NCBI GenBank assembly: GCA_944358755.1
Contig: CALVRY010000003.1
Span: forward strand, 1-22,705
Direction of reading: 5' to 3'
From: an uncultured Bacilli bacterium
Lineage (GTDB): Bacteria > Bacillota_I > Bacilli_A > RFN20 > CAG-826
Length of the DNA stretch: 22,705 bases
How positions within the stretch are numbered: position 1 is the stretch's first letter; every line of letters starts with the position of its first letter. Under the pieces are notes generated by a model that worked only from the letters and a program-made list of their open reading frames with translations, was not told the origin of the DNA and did no database searches. A program made the translations under genes and the position numbers. Of this stretch, positions 9,337 through 16,340 are shown in pieces.

Positions 9337-9437
9337 TGTAGTTCTCCTTTCAATGTTAGTAGTTTGGAGTAGTTCGCCTCTCCTCCTACCCTATTAGATA
9401 AATCTAATAGCACCTCGTTAACCCGAAATGCTTTGTT
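9337..9437 (-). promoter_or_regulatory. Structured 5' leader of rplK-rplA
   Basis: The leader between the promoter and rplK contains an 8-bp hairpin (CTATTAGA with TCTAATAG, 9391-9398 and 9403-9410) flanked on the minus strand by GAGGTG and GGGTAGGAGGAGAGG, with a second possible stem (GGAG...CTCC). In Bacillus and E. coli the rplK leader is where L1 binds its own mRNA. I infer an L1 site here but did not match it to a defined consensus. Confidence 0.5.
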
Positions 9438-9466
9438 ATTCTATCTAAAAATAAATTACATTGCAA
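9438..9466 (-). promoter_or_regulatory. Sigma-A-type promoter for rplK-rplA-rplJ-rplL
   Basis: On the minus strand TTGCAA (-35, 9461-9466) and TAGAAT (-10, 9438-9443) are separated by exactly 17 bases. It lies after the nusG terminator and about 100 bp before rplK, giving the leader described here. Confidence 0.85.
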
Positions 9467-9632
9467 GTTTTTTCTTCGAATTTAGCCAAGAAATTTTTCG
9501 CTAAAAATATTAAATATTTCTTTAGGTAGTTTTCACGGATTTTGAAAAAGTTTTCACGGCCTTATAAAAAGTTCAAAATTTCTAAAAATAGTTTGGTTTT
9601 GCAGGGTTTTTGGTCGAATTTAATTTTTAAGC
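9467..9632. other. Intergenic stretch between nusG terminator and rplK promoter
   Basis: No gene is seen. The AT-rich sequence carries two direct copies of GTTTTCACG (9529-9537 and 9550-9558) exactly 21 bp apart. It also holds a 13-base string, AAAAGTTCAAAAT (9567-9579), that recurs at 18257-18269 in another intergenic region. Confidence 0.8.
9529..9558 (-). repeat. Paired CGTGAAAAC motif, 21-bp spacing
   Basis: Two exact copies of CGTGAAAAC on the minus strand, start to start 21 bp, so on the same DNA face. The same octamer recurs in three other intergenic regions of the window. Confidence 0.75.
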
Positions 9633-9662
9633 AAAAGAAAAGGCCGTAATTTAATACGACCT
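9633..9662 (-). terminator. Intrinsic terminator after nusG
   Basis: An 8-bp stem with one G-U pair (AGGTCGTA with TACGGCCT on the minus strand, 9641-9662) and a 6-base loop is followed by TTTCTTTT. It starts 22 bp after the nusG stop and closes the rpmG-secE-nusG transcript. Confidence 0.85.
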
Positions 9663-9684
9663 CATCAAATTTTGATTTTTGTAA

Positions 9685-10284
9685 TTAAATACGAATAATT
9701 TCTGAGAATTCAAGTTCAACAGGAGTAATTCTACCGAAGAACATTGTTTGAACAACGACAGTGCCGCTTTCTTTATCAATGCTTGAAATCTTACCTTCAA
9801 GACCATCAAATGTGCCATGAATAATTTTGACATTATCGCCAATGTGGTAGTCTTCATACATTGAGCTATCGACAACACCCATTCTCTTAAGAACTGCTTC
9901 GATTTCTCTTCCAGAAACTGGAGTAGGTTTTTGACCGCCACCAGATGATCCAGCAATACCTGTAACACCAGGTGTGTTTCTAATCATAAACCAGCTTTCA
10001 TCTGTCATAATCATTTCAACAAAGACGTAACCTGGATATAAGTTGATTGTCTTCATTTTTGGTTCTTCTAGACCTGTTTCTTTATTTTTGACAGTTTTTA
10101 ATTTACCATCTTTATCTTTTTCTTGAACTTGTTCTTCAGCAACAACAATTCTAAAGACGTAATCTTTAAGATTCATACTATCAATACGTCTTTTGATGTT
10201 TTCTGCAGCTTTTTGTTCGTGACCGCTATAAGTTGTTGCAATATACCATTGCTTTTCTGCAAGTTTATTCTCGTTTTCTGCCAT
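9685..10284 (-). CDS. nusG: Transcription termination/antitermination factor NusG
   Basis: NusG binds the clamp of RNA polymerase, modulates pausing and couples it to the ribosome or to Rho. The 199-residue product has the NGN domain (KQWYIATTYSGHEQKAAENIKRR at the start, INLYPGYVFVEMIMTDESWFMIRNTPGVTGI at about 80-110). A glycine-rich linker (GSSGGGQKP) leads to the C-terminal KOW domain (GDNVKIIHGTFDGLEGKISSID, about 149-170). A charged insert of roughly 20 residues (EKDKDGKLKTVKNKETG) lies inside the NGN domain, as in several low-GC Gram-positives. ATG 10282-10284 follows an AAAAGGAG site and lies 14 bp after secE. Confidence 0.96.
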   Translation of the reverse strand: MAENENKLAEKQWYIATTYSGHEQKAAENIKRRIDSMNLKDYVFRIVVAEEQVQEKDKDGKLKTVKNKETGLEEPKMKTINLYPGYVFVEMIMTDESWFMIRNTPGVTGIAGSSGGGQKPTPVSGREIEAVLKRMGVVDSSMYEDYHIGDNVKIIHGTFDGLEGKISSIDKESGTVVVQTMFFGRITPVELEFSEIIRI

Positions 10285-10298
10285 ACTAGTCTCCTTTT

Positions 10299-10502
10299 TT
10301 ATCCCCTAATTGAGCTAAATGCATCTCTTAGTTGTTCAACTAAAATTCCACCAGCATAATCTTCTAAAGCAAGAAAAATAGCAGCAAAAATTGTAATACA
10401 TAAAACAACAGCTACTGCCGGAACAAATTGTAACCTTTTAGGCCACTTAATTCTTTTCCCTTCTTTGATAACACCCTTAAAATAACCAACAATCTTTTTC
10501 AT
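10299..10502 (-). CDS. secE: Preprotein translocase subunit SecE
   Basis: Small essential membrane subunit of the SecYEG channel. The 67-residue product has the amphipathic N-terminal helix with the signature EGKRIKWPKR (about 14-23) and one transmembrane helix (FVPAVAVVLCITIFAAIFLALEDYA, about 26-50). The single-helix form is normal for Gram-positives. GGAGACACT precedes ATG 10500-10502. It sits between rpmG (9 bp away) and nusG, the standard position. Confidence 0.95.
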   Translation of the reverse strand: MKKIVGYFKGVIKEGKRIKWPKRLQFVPAVAVVLCITIFAAIFLALEDYAGGILVEQLRDAFSSIRG

Positions 10503-10511
10503 AGTGTCTCC

Positions 10512-10661
10512 TTATTTGCTCTCTTTGTGAACAGTATATTTTCCACAATGAGGGCAATATTTATTAAGTTCGAGTCTGGTGGTTTTATCCTCAACTCTTT
10601 TTGTTGTTGTATAGTTCCTAGCTAGACATTCAGAGCAAATTAAAATTACCTTTTTCCTCAT
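10512..10661 (-). CDS. rpmG: 50S ribosomal protein L33
   Basis: A 49-residue L33. The product begins MRKKVILICSECLARNY and ends YCPHCGKYTVHKESK. Two CxxC pairs (C9/C12 and C36/C39) form a zinc ribbon, so this is the zinc-binding (C+) type. TAA at 10512-10514 is followed by the secE ribosome site. The start has only a modest AGG upstream. The gene is in the rpmG-secE-nusG order found across Firmicutes and is the first gene behind a strong promoter. Confidence 0.95.
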   Translation of the reverse strand: MRKKVILICSECLARNYTTTKRVEDKTTRLELNKYCPHCGKYTVHKESK

Positions 10662-10694
10662 AACTTATTACCTATACTAAACAAACTATCACAA

Positions 10695-10723
10695 ATCTTA
10701 CTTTTCTACTAGTAGAAAGTCAA
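10695..10723 (-). promoter_or_regulatory. Strong sigma-A promoter for rpmG-secE-nusG with a palindromic spacer
   Basis: TTGACT (-35, 10718-10723) and TAAGAT (-10, 10695-10700) on the minus strand have a 17-base spacer. Fifteen of those spacer bases belong to the perfect 16-bp palindrome TTTCTACTAGTAGAAA (10703-10718), which also touches the -35 box. Such a site would fit a repressor operator or a MerR-type activator; which one is unknown. Confidence 0.85.
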
Positions 10724-10762
10724 GAAAATACTTGCGAAAGCGAAAAATAAAATTTCCATAAA

Positions 10763-11209
10763 TTAGCATTTTGGTAAGCGAGTATTTAAATTATTTAAAT
10801 AATTTAGATATCTTGATTTTATGTCTTTTAATGTATCAAGCGTCACTTTTAAAGCGATAGTTTTATGTTCATCATCTAACTTAGTTTCTTTGCCATCATT
10901 AATAAAAACAGCAGGAAGATTATCCGCGTTTAAAAGATAATCAATATCTTTTATGTAAGTTGATAAAAATTCAACGGCTAATTCATAAGTATCTTCGTCA
11001 ACCGTAAATAGTTCTATTTGATTCTCAAAGATATAAAAAATGGAGCTTTTTAAAGTTACCAATCTTTTAAGATCTTCTTTGTTTTCATTGTACCAATTGA
11101 AATATTCCTCGTTACTTTTAATATCACGAGAAGAATTCAATTTGTTTGCTACTAACTCTTTGTATTCAAGCAACAATTCTTTTCCACTTAGTCCTTCGGT
11201 TAAAATCAT
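10763..11209 (-). CDS. Hypothetical protein, 148 aa, between the sigma-like gene and rpmG
   Basis: I do not recognise this protein. It looks soluble, with no signal peptide or membrane segment. It is rich in Leu, Asp, Glu, Lys and Asn and probably mostly alpha-helical (SGKELLLEYKELVANKLN; DEDTYELAVEFLSTYIKDIDYLL; ALKVTLDTLKDIKSRYLNYLN). I use ATG 11207-11209, with AGGTGA five bases before it; a GTG nine bases further upstream overlaps that ribosome site. A promoter-like TTGCAC-16-TATAAT lies directly upstream, so the leader would be very short. No terminator is seen before the rpmG promoter, so its transcript may continue into rpmG. Being next to the SigH-like gene, it could be a partner of it, but nothing in the sequence proves this. 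Confidence 0.75.
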   Translation of the reverse strand: MILTEGLSGKELLLEYKELVANKLNSSRDIKSNEEYFNWYNENKEDLKRLVTLKSSIFYIFENQIELFTVDEDTYELAVEFLSTYIKDIDYLLNADNLPAVFINDGKETKLDDEHKTIALKVTLDTLKDIKSRYLNYLNNLNTRLPKC

Positions 11210-11226
11210 ATTTATCACCTAATATA

Positions 11227-11254
11227 ATTATAATCCGACATATAAAATGTGCAA
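11227..11254 (-). promoter_or_regulatory. Candidate promoter for the 148-aa hypothetical gene
   Basis: TTGCAC (11249-11254), a 16-base spacer and a consensus TATAAT (11227-11232) lie on the minus strand. The predicted transcript would begin only about 12 bases before the ATG, just at the ribosome site. Confidence 0.5.
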
Positions 11255-11309
11255 AAAATTTACTTTTTTTAAAATTCTCGGTATTTATTTAACATTTGCG
11301 GAGTTTTTT

Positions 11310-11347
11310 AAAAAAATAGTATTTTTTTGGAAAAATACTATTTTTTT
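11310..11347 (-). terminator. A/T-only 17-bp hairpin after the sigma-like gene
   Basis: A perfect 17-bp inverted repeat (11310-11326 and 11331-11347) with loop TTGG. The arms are almost pure A/T (core ATAGTAT) with seven A on the 5' side and seven T on the 3' side on either strand. It lies 24 bp after the sigma-like stop and may act as a weak, bidirectional terminator; the lack of GC pairs makes this uncertain. Confidence 0.55.
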
Positions 11348-11371
11348 GATATTTTATAAACCTCGCAAAAC

Positions 11372-12007
11372 TCAACTATTTTTTCTTTTTTCGTTTCCTA
11401 AATTGGAAGAATCGAAATTTTTTAGATTAATAATTACCTTTATTGTTTTCCTTATCGAATTCCTAATTTTATAACTAGATAAATTAAATAGCGATCCAAT
11501 TTCTTTAATTTTGTATCCATTCAAGTAATCCCTAAAAATTGTTAAGTCCTTTTCGTTAAGTTCTTCTTTTTTCTTTAAAGTATCAATGAAAGAAAAAGCG
11601 TCAATGTATTTTTTAACTTCGTCATCGTTTTCAACATCATCTTTTGTAGATTTGTCGATCTTTTTATCTTTTTCTTTATCTAATAAAGCCTCACAAAAAA
11701 TTCTTCCTTTAATTGTATTATTGCTTTTTAATATGGCTAAAACATCGTATTCATACTTTCTTTTGAAATAAGATTCAAAATTACTGTAATGATATACATC
11801 TTCACACATTAAAGCTAAAAATGTTTCATTCATCAAATTTGTTAAATCTTCTCGATTAATACCAAGATGCTTACAATACGAAAAATATTTATATAAGACT
11901 GGTTGAATAATATTTAAACAAATCTTATATAGTTGTTTTTGATGGCAAATTGATCCGTGCCTGGCTTTAATTATTAATTCATTGTAATTCAGATTTTTAT
12001 TAAGCAT
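11372..12007 (-). CDS. Divergent sigma-70 family factor, SigH-like by position and domains
   Basis: A 211-residue protein with the layout of a small sigma factor. The region 2 part (about 8-100: ELIIKARHGSICHQKQLYKICLN, then HLGINREDLTNLMNETFLAL) lines up with the DREDIVQEGMIGLY segment of Bacillus SigH. The acidic/basic linker (110-150) is low in complexity. A region 4-like helix-turn-helix (ELNEKDLTIFRDYLNGYKIK then EIGSLFNLSSYKIRNSIRK, about 149-187) follows. It occupies the place of sigH between rlmB and rpmG in Bacillus, with yacP absent. Region 2 is poorly conserved and lacks the usual aromatic-rich promoter-melting stretch, so function could be altered. ATG 12005-12007 has AAGG upstream, 17 bp after rlmB. 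The stop is TGA, which supports the standard code. Confidence 0.75.
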   Translation of the reverse strand: MLNKNLNYNELIIKARHGSICHQKQLYKICLNIIQPVLYKYFSYCKHLGINREDLTNLMNETFLALMCEDVYHYSNFESYFKRKYEYDVLAILKSNNTIKGRIFCEALLDKEKDKKIDKSTKDDVENDDEVKKYIDAFSFIDTLKKKEELNEKDLTIFRDYLNGYKIKEIGSLFNLSSYKIRNSIRKTIKVIINLKNFDSSNLGNEKRKNS

Positions 12008-12024
12008 ATTTTATACCTTAAGAA

Positions 12025-12741
12025 TCAAAGATTTCTCAAAGCATAAAGAGCTATTGAACACGCTACAGAGGCATTAAGGCAATTAACTCGTCCAAACATT
12101 TCAATTTTTTCTAAATAATCGCAATTTTCTCGAACTAGGCGCGAAATTCCATATCCTTCGCTGCCAACTACGAGACAAATTGGTGTGTTTTTAGCAGTTT
12201 CCTTAACTTCTTTTTCACCAGCTCCATCCAACCCGACAACCCAAAAACCATGCTTTTTAATTTCTTGGATTGCTCTTGTTAAATTTGTTACTTCACAGCA
12301 TTTAACGAAATTAATTGCTCCTGTTGAGACTTTAGCAACAGTGTCGTTTAAACCTACACTTCCGTGCTTTTTGTAAATAACTCCAGATACATTAAATGCA
12401 TCGCAACTTCTTAAGATTGCTCCAAGGTTATGAGGATCAGTTAAAGAATCGAGAATAACCAAAATAGGAACATCTTTTTGACTTTTGCTGTCAGAACAAG
12501 TTCGTAATATCTCATCTAAACCATATAAGCGTACATCGTCAATTTCCCCAATTATTGATTGATGGTTTCCGCCTTTTGCCAACTTGTCTAACTCTTCTTT
12601 GGATGCATACTTGATTTGTATCCCTTGATTTTGAATTTCTTCAATCAAGTTATGATTTGAAAAGCCTTTGCTCACCATTACTTTTTTAAGTTTTTTCGCT
12701 TCCAAGCAAGCGCGAATGGTGTTACTCCCATATACAATCAT
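12025..12741 (-). CDS. rlmB: TrmH/SpoU-family 23S rRNA 2'-O-methyltransferase, RlmB-like
   Basis: A 238-residue SPOUT methyltransferase that most likely methylates the ribose of a conserved guanosine in the 23S rRNA peptidyl-transferase region (RlmB reaction). Seen: an N-terminal substrate-binding domain with YGSNTIRACLEAKKLKKVMVS, motif 1 (LDSLTDPHNLGAILRSCDAF, about 97-116, Asn105 and Arg111), motif 2 (VVGSEGYGISRLV, 191-203) and motif 3 (NCLNASVACSIALYA, 220-234) that builds the trefoil knot. A GGAGGA site precedes ATG 12739-12741. It follows cysS as in Bacillus, but the Mini-III RNase gene (mrnC) usually between them is missing. The stop is TGA. Confidence 0.92.
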   Translation of the reverse strand: MIVYGSNTIRACLEAKKLKKVMVSKGFSNHNLIEEIQNQGIQIKYASKEELDKLAKGGNHQSIIGEIDDVRLYGLDEILRTCSDSKSQKDVPILVILDSLTDPHNLGAILRSCDAFNVSGVIYKKHGSVGLNDTVAKVSTGAINFVKCCEVTNLTRAIQEIKKHGFWVVGLDGAGEKEVKETAKNTPICLVVGSEGYGISRLVRENCDYLEKIEMFGRVNCLNASVACSIALYALRNL

Positions 12742-12798
12742 ATTTGTCCTCCTAAATATAGTGCCTAACGAGGAAATTTCGCTACCAATTTTGCCGTC

Positions 12799-12827
12799 TT
12801 TCTATTGTAATAACATAGTTATACAAT
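12799..12827 (-). promoter_or_regulatory. Possible rlmB promoter overlapping a near-palindrome
   Basis: TTGTAT (12821-12826) and TAGAAA (12799-12804) with 16 bases between them could drive rlmB and the sigma-like gene. The spacer and -35 lie in a 24-bp imperfect dyad (12804-12827; arms ATTGTA/TACAAT outside and TAAC/GTTA inside). The boxes are weak matches, so this is a tentative call. Confidence 0.35.
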
Positions 12828-12828
12828 G

Positions 12829-14160
12829 TTATAAAACTTTGTGTTCAATTAGGATATTTCTTATCTTATCTGAGTTTTCAAAGTCCTTATTTGCTTTAGC
12901 TTCTAGATATTCTTTGTATAAAGAAACGTCTTCATCGCTAAATTTATAAGGAGCAAAATGAAGTCCTAAAATATAGCAAATTTTATTTATTGCATAGAAA
13001 TCATCTTTTAAGATTTCGACATTTTTATCTTTCTTTCTTAACTCAACGTTAGCTTCTTTGATGATATCTAAAAGATGGGTAATTCCATTTGCAATATTTA
13101 CATCATTTGCAAGATCTTCTAAGAAAACATTAACTTTATTAGATTTGCCCTCAAGTTCAAATCCATTAATATTCATGAAAAGATTTAATTGTTTATAAAC
13201 TGCAGAAATCTTTTGGATAATTGATGAACAATCCTTAATCGTATCATCACTGAAATTTAAAACGCTACGATAATCGCAATTTAAAAGTAAGAGTCTTATT
13301 GTATCCGCGCCATATTCTTTAATTGCGTCTTTCGCCAAAATAATATTACCAAGCGATTTTGACATTTTTTCACCTTTAATGTTCATCATCGCTGTGTGTA
13401 ACCAATAATTCGCGATTTTATTATGATGCATTGCTTCTGCTTGAGCGATTTCGTTCTCGTGATGCGGGAATTTAAGATCGATTCCACCCCCATGAATATC
13501 AATCATGCCTTTAAAAATAGTATCAATCATAACGCAACATTCGGTGTGCCAACCAGGACGACCAGAACACCATGGAGAATCCCATTTAATTCCTTCATCA
13601 GTCTTTTTCCAAAGCAAGAAATCAAGCGGATTGTTTTTCTTGGAGTTTTGTTCAACTCTTGCACCACTTATCAAATCTTCAACATTAATTTTTGAAAGAC
13701 AGCCATAGCTTTGATCTTGCGCAACATTAAAAAATACTTCTCCATCTTTCTCGTATGCTGCACCTACTTTAACCAATCCATCAATGTAATTGATGATTGA
13801 AGGAATATAGTCAGTAACTTTTGGGTTTTCATAAGCTTTTGAAACATTTAAAGACTCTAAACATTTTTCATATTCGCTAATATAAAATTCCGTTAATTCT
13901 TTCTCACTTTTATTTTCTTCGATTGCTCTTTTGATAATTTTGTCATCGACATCAGTATAATTTGAAACGAATTTTACTGTGTAGCCAATTTCTTCCAGAA
14001 ATTTTCTAAAAGTATCAAAAAAGACAACAGGTCTCATATTTCCGATGTGTGGATCGTTATAAACTGTAGGTCCACAAACATAAATTGAAACCTCATTTTC
14101 TTTAACTGGTTTGAAATCTTCTATCTTTCCGCTAAGCGAGTTATAAAATCTAATATTCAT
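12829..14160 (-). CDS. cysS: Cysteinyl-tRNA synthetase
   Basis: Class I synthetase that charges tRNA-Cys. The 443-residue product has the zinc ligand C29 in VCGPTVYNDPHIGN, the HIGH-type motif HIGN (38-41), the RPGWHTECC block (C208), the HHENE zinc/active-site motif (about 233-237) and the KMSKS loop (265-269). The C-terminal helical anticodon-recognition part ends with KDFENSDKIRNILIEHKV, the usual end. I use ATG 14158-14160 (MNIRFYNSLSG) because GGAGAAAG lies just before it; an upstream GTG would put the ribosome site inside the gene. There is no room for a T-box leader, as the promoter lies close to the start. Divergent from trpS. Confidence 0.97.
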   Translation of the reverse strand: MNIRFYNSLSGKIEDFKPVKENEVSIYVCGPTVYNDPHIGNMRPVVFFDTFRKFLEEIGYTVKFVSNYTDVDDKIIKRAIEENKSEKELTEFYISEYEKCLESLNVSKAYENPKVTDYIPSIINYIDGLVKVGAAYEKDGEVFFNVAQDQSYGCLSKINVEDLISGARVEQNSKKNNPLDFLLWKKTDEGIKWDSPWCSGRPGWHTECCVMIDTIFKGMIDIHGGGIDLKFPHHENEIAQAEAMHHNKIANYWLHTAMMNIKGEKMSKSLGNIILAKDAIKEYGADTIRLLLLNCDYRSVLNFSDDTIKDCSSIIQKISAVYKQLNLFMNINGFELEGKSNKVNVFLEDLANDVNIANGITHLLDIIKEANVELRKKDKNVEILKDDFYAINKICYILGLHFAPYKFSDEDVSLYKEYLEAKANKDFENSDKIRNILIEHKVL

Positions 14161-14177
14161 ATCTTTCTCCGCTAAAA

Positions 14178-14186
14178 ATAATAGCA
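14178..14186 (-). promoter_or_regulatory. Extended -10 promoter for cysS
   Basis: TGCTATTAT on the minus strand (TG, one base, TATTAT) matches an extended -10 element about 18 bp before the cysS start; no good -35 is seen. The transcript leader would be too short for a T-box. Confidence 0.5.
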
Positions 14187-14286
14187 CATATTCGCTTTTC
14201 GTTCATTTAAATGCAGCAAAACAGTCAAAAAAAGTAAATATAATATAAACTTAGTCTAATCAAAATGAAAAAAATGAAAATTAAGA

Positions 14287-14292
14287 TATAAT
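14287..14292 (+). promoter_or_regulatory. -10 box of the trpS promoter
   Basis: A consensus TATAAT lies 21 bp before the trpS ATG and is followed by the GAGGTAAG ribosome site. No convincing -35 is visible in the A-rich upstream stretch. Confidence 0.5.
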
Positions 14293-14313
14293 ATGATAGC
14301 GAGGTAAGTTATT

Positions 14314-15315
14314 ATGGAAAAAATGAAGAGATCATTAAGTGGAATTAAACCTACAGGTAATTTAACTTTAGGTAATTATATAGGTGCGTTAAGAAATTTT
14401 AAAAACTATCAAGATGAATATGAAAATTTTGTTTTTATTGCTGATTTACACGCTTTAACTTTACCAATTGACCCTGCTTTTTTAAGACAAAATACAAAAG
14501 ATATTGTTGCGTTCTATCTAGCTAGCGGACTTGATAAAGATAAAACTACAATCTTTTTACAAAGCGATGTCTCAGCTCATTCCGAACTCAATTCAATACT
14601 CATCAACTACCTTTACATGGGTGAACTCTCAAGAATGACTCAATTTAAAGATAAATCCGCCAAGATGAATCATGAAGCTGTTGGCGTTGGTTTATTTGCT
14701 TACCCTGTTTTAATGACTGCTGACATTCTTTTATATAACGCTGATGTTGTTCCTGTTGGTGAAGATCAAACACAACACGTCGAACTAGCTCGTGATTTAG
14801 TTCATAGATTTAATGCTCGCTACAACAAAGAAGTATTTGTTATGCCAAAAGCTGTGACACCTAAAGTTGGCGCTAGAATCATGTCTTTATCAGACCCTAC
14901 CAAAAAAATGTCTAAAAGCGATCCAAAAGGCGATATTTTCTTAAAAGACGAACCAAATATCATTCGTAAGAAAATTATGTCTGCTGTAACTGATACGGGA
15001 AACGAAATAATTTATGACCCAGTGAATAAACCTGGTATCTCTAATTTGCTTCAAATTTACTCTGCATTAAGTGATATTACATTAGATGAAGCACAATCAA
15101 GATTCCATGACATTCACCAATATGGTGAATTCAAAAAAATTATCGCCGATAAAGTTTTAGAAGAAATCGTTCCTTTCCAAGAAAGATTTAAAGAATTCTC
15201 AAATCCTAAAATTATCAATGAAGTTTTAAATCAAGGCAAAGAAAGAGCTTCAAGAGTTGCAAGCAGAACTTTAAATAAGGTTAAGAAAACTGTTGGATTA
15301 TATGTGCATGAATAA
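14314..15315 (+). CDS. trpS: Tryptophanyl-tRNA synthetase
   Basis: Class Ic synthetase that charges tRNA-Trp. The 333-residue product has the usual length and landmarks: SGIKPTGNLTLGNYIGAL (the HIGH-type motif is GNYIG, about 20-24), the FIADLHALT strand, PVGEDQTQHVELARDLVHRFN, and the KMSKS loop (198-202, DPTKKMSKSDPKG). The start ATG has GAGGTAAG nine bases before it; a second Met three codons on is less well placed. It overlaps the next gene by eight bases, so the two are translationally coupled. First gene of the only protein-coding plus-strand operon in the window. Confidence 0.97.
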   Translation: MEKMKRSLSGIKPTGNLTLGNYIGALRNFKNYQDEYENFVFIADLHALTLPIDPAFLRQNTKDIVAFYLASGLDKDKTTIFLQSDVSAHSELNSILINYLYMGELSRMTQFKDKSAKMNHEAVGVGLFAYPVLMTADILLYNADVVPVGEDQTQHVELARDLVHRFNARYNKEVFVMPKAVTPKVGARIMSLSDPTKKMSKSDPKGDIFLKDEPNIIRKKIMSAVTDTGNEIIYDPVNKPGISNLLQIYSALSDITLDEAQSRFHDIHQYGEFKKIIADKVLEEIVPFQERFKEFSNPKIINEVLNQGKERASRVASRTLNKVKKTVGLYVHE

Positions 15316-16126
15316 AAAAAGATATTTAATTGCTCTCGATTTAGATGGCACTTTACTTCGCGATGACAAAACCATTTCTGAAACAACTAAATCTTATCTT
15401 CGTGAATTAGAAAACGAAGGTCATTTAATTGTTCTGTGTTCAGGAAGAGCTTTAAGAAGCGTCATGTCCTACTATAACGATGTTGGATTAAAAACTTCTC
15501 CTATCATCTGCTACAATGGTCATTATGCATCAGATCCATATAAAAATAGTTTTAAAATAGAGTACAAAATAAACAAAAACACTGCAAAATCCATATATTT
15601 TGATGTAATTCACAAATATTGTGATTCAGCAATGAGCGAGAATTTACATAAAATTTATCTAGACAAAGATGATGATTTATTATTTGCTTTTTATAATATC
15701 GATGATTTAAAGGTTATCTATGGCCCACTAAGCGAAATCATTGATGAAGACGTTTTCACTTTTCTCATGAAAATTGATGAAGATCAAAATAAACACAAAA
15801 AAATAAAAGAAATAATAGAAAACAAGTATAAAGATGTTCAAGTTAGATTTTGGCACGGTGGAGAATATTGTGAACTCTATCTTAATGGTGTATCAAAATC
15901 TAAAATGATAAAAGAAGTTGCTGATAAATACCATATCGAACTCGAAAACATCATTACTTTTGGTGATGCAGATAACGACCGTGAAATGTTAGGCGATTAC
16001 AAAAATACTTTTGTTATGAAAAACGGTGCACCACATCTAAGAAAAATCGCAAAATTTGTAACCAAATATACCAACGAGGAAGACGGCATAATTTACGCAT
16101 TAAAAGAATTTTTGGCACAAAACTAG
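15308..16126 (+). CDS. Cof-type HAD-superfamily hydrolase (first copy)
   Basis: A 272-residue HAD phosphatase of the Cof/IIB type, acting on small phosphorylated metabolites (sugar phosphates, flavin or nucleotide derivatives; substrate not readable). Seen: motif I DLDGTLL (nucleophile Asp and general acid Asp, about 10-16), motif II CSGRA, a motif III Lys in the YLNGVSKSKMIKEVADKY segment, and motif IV FGDADNDREML. The cap domain lies between motifs II and III. I chose ATG 15308-15310, which overlaps the trpS stop; TTG and ATG codons just upstream are also in frame but lack better ribosome sites. The stop codon TAG is part of the terminator stem. Confidence 0.9.
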   Translation: MNKKRYLIALDLDGTLLRDDKTISETTKSYLRELENEGHLIVLCSGRALRSVMSYYNDVGLKTSPIICYNGHYASDPYKNSFKIEYKINKNTAKSIYFDVIHKYCDSAMSENLHKIYLDKDDDLLFAFYNIDDLKVIYGPLSEIIDEDVFTFLMKIDEDQNKHKKIKEIIENKYKDVQVRFWHGGEYCELYLNGVSKSKMIKEVADKYHIELENIITFGDADNDREMLGDYKNTFVMKNGAPHLRKIAKFVTKYTNEEDGIIYALKEFLAQN

Positions 16127-16158
16127 TGAAGCATTAAACTTCACTATTTTTATTTTTC
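16124..16158 (+). terminator. Intrinsic terminator of the trpS-HAD operon
   Basis: An 8-bp stem (TAGTGAAG 16124-16131 with CTTCACTA 16139-16146), a 7-base loop and the tract TTTTTATTTTTC. The stem includes the stop codon of the HAD gene. Confidence 0.9.
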
Positions 16159-16309
16159 TATTTTTTCAAAACTATTGAAAACGCACTTTTTTCAATTTTT
16201 CCTAGTAATTTTTAATATTCTCCGGAAAAAATGAAAAAATACTATGTTTTAGACAATATTTCTGGGATTTCTAGCAAAAAACTACTATTTTTTTATAAGG
16301 TCAAATATT
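16159..16309. other. Intergenic stretch between converging operons
   Basis: No gene is seen. It is AT-rich sequence between two facing terminators, with repeated short strings of the type AAAAA(C/T)ACTATTTT (16234-16250 and near 16276-16294). These resemble one arm of the hairpin at 11310-11347. Low complexity makes any meaning doubtful. Confidence 0.6.
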
Positions 16310-16334
16310 AAAAAAGAGCCAGAATATCCGGCTC
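16310..16334 (-). terminator. Intrinsic terminator of the phosphohexomutase gene
   Basis: On the minus strand GAGCCGGA pairs with TCTGGCTC (8 bp, one G-U) around loop TAT, followed by six T. It lies six bases after the mutase stop codon. Confidence 0.9.
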
Positions 16335-16340
16335 CATCAA

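Noticed and set aside
14161..14187. Upstream GTG start for cysS
   Set aside because: The extension would contain the ribosome site, and the family begins at MNIRFYNSLSG.
14161..14313. T-box riboswitch for cysS or trpS
   Set aside because: The divergent gap is only 153 bp with both -10 boxes close to the starts; no T-box sequence or terminator hairpin is present.
16159..16309. Small gene or ncRNA between the facing terminators
   Set aside because: No open frame with a ribosome site and no promoter pair were found; the sequence is low in complexity.
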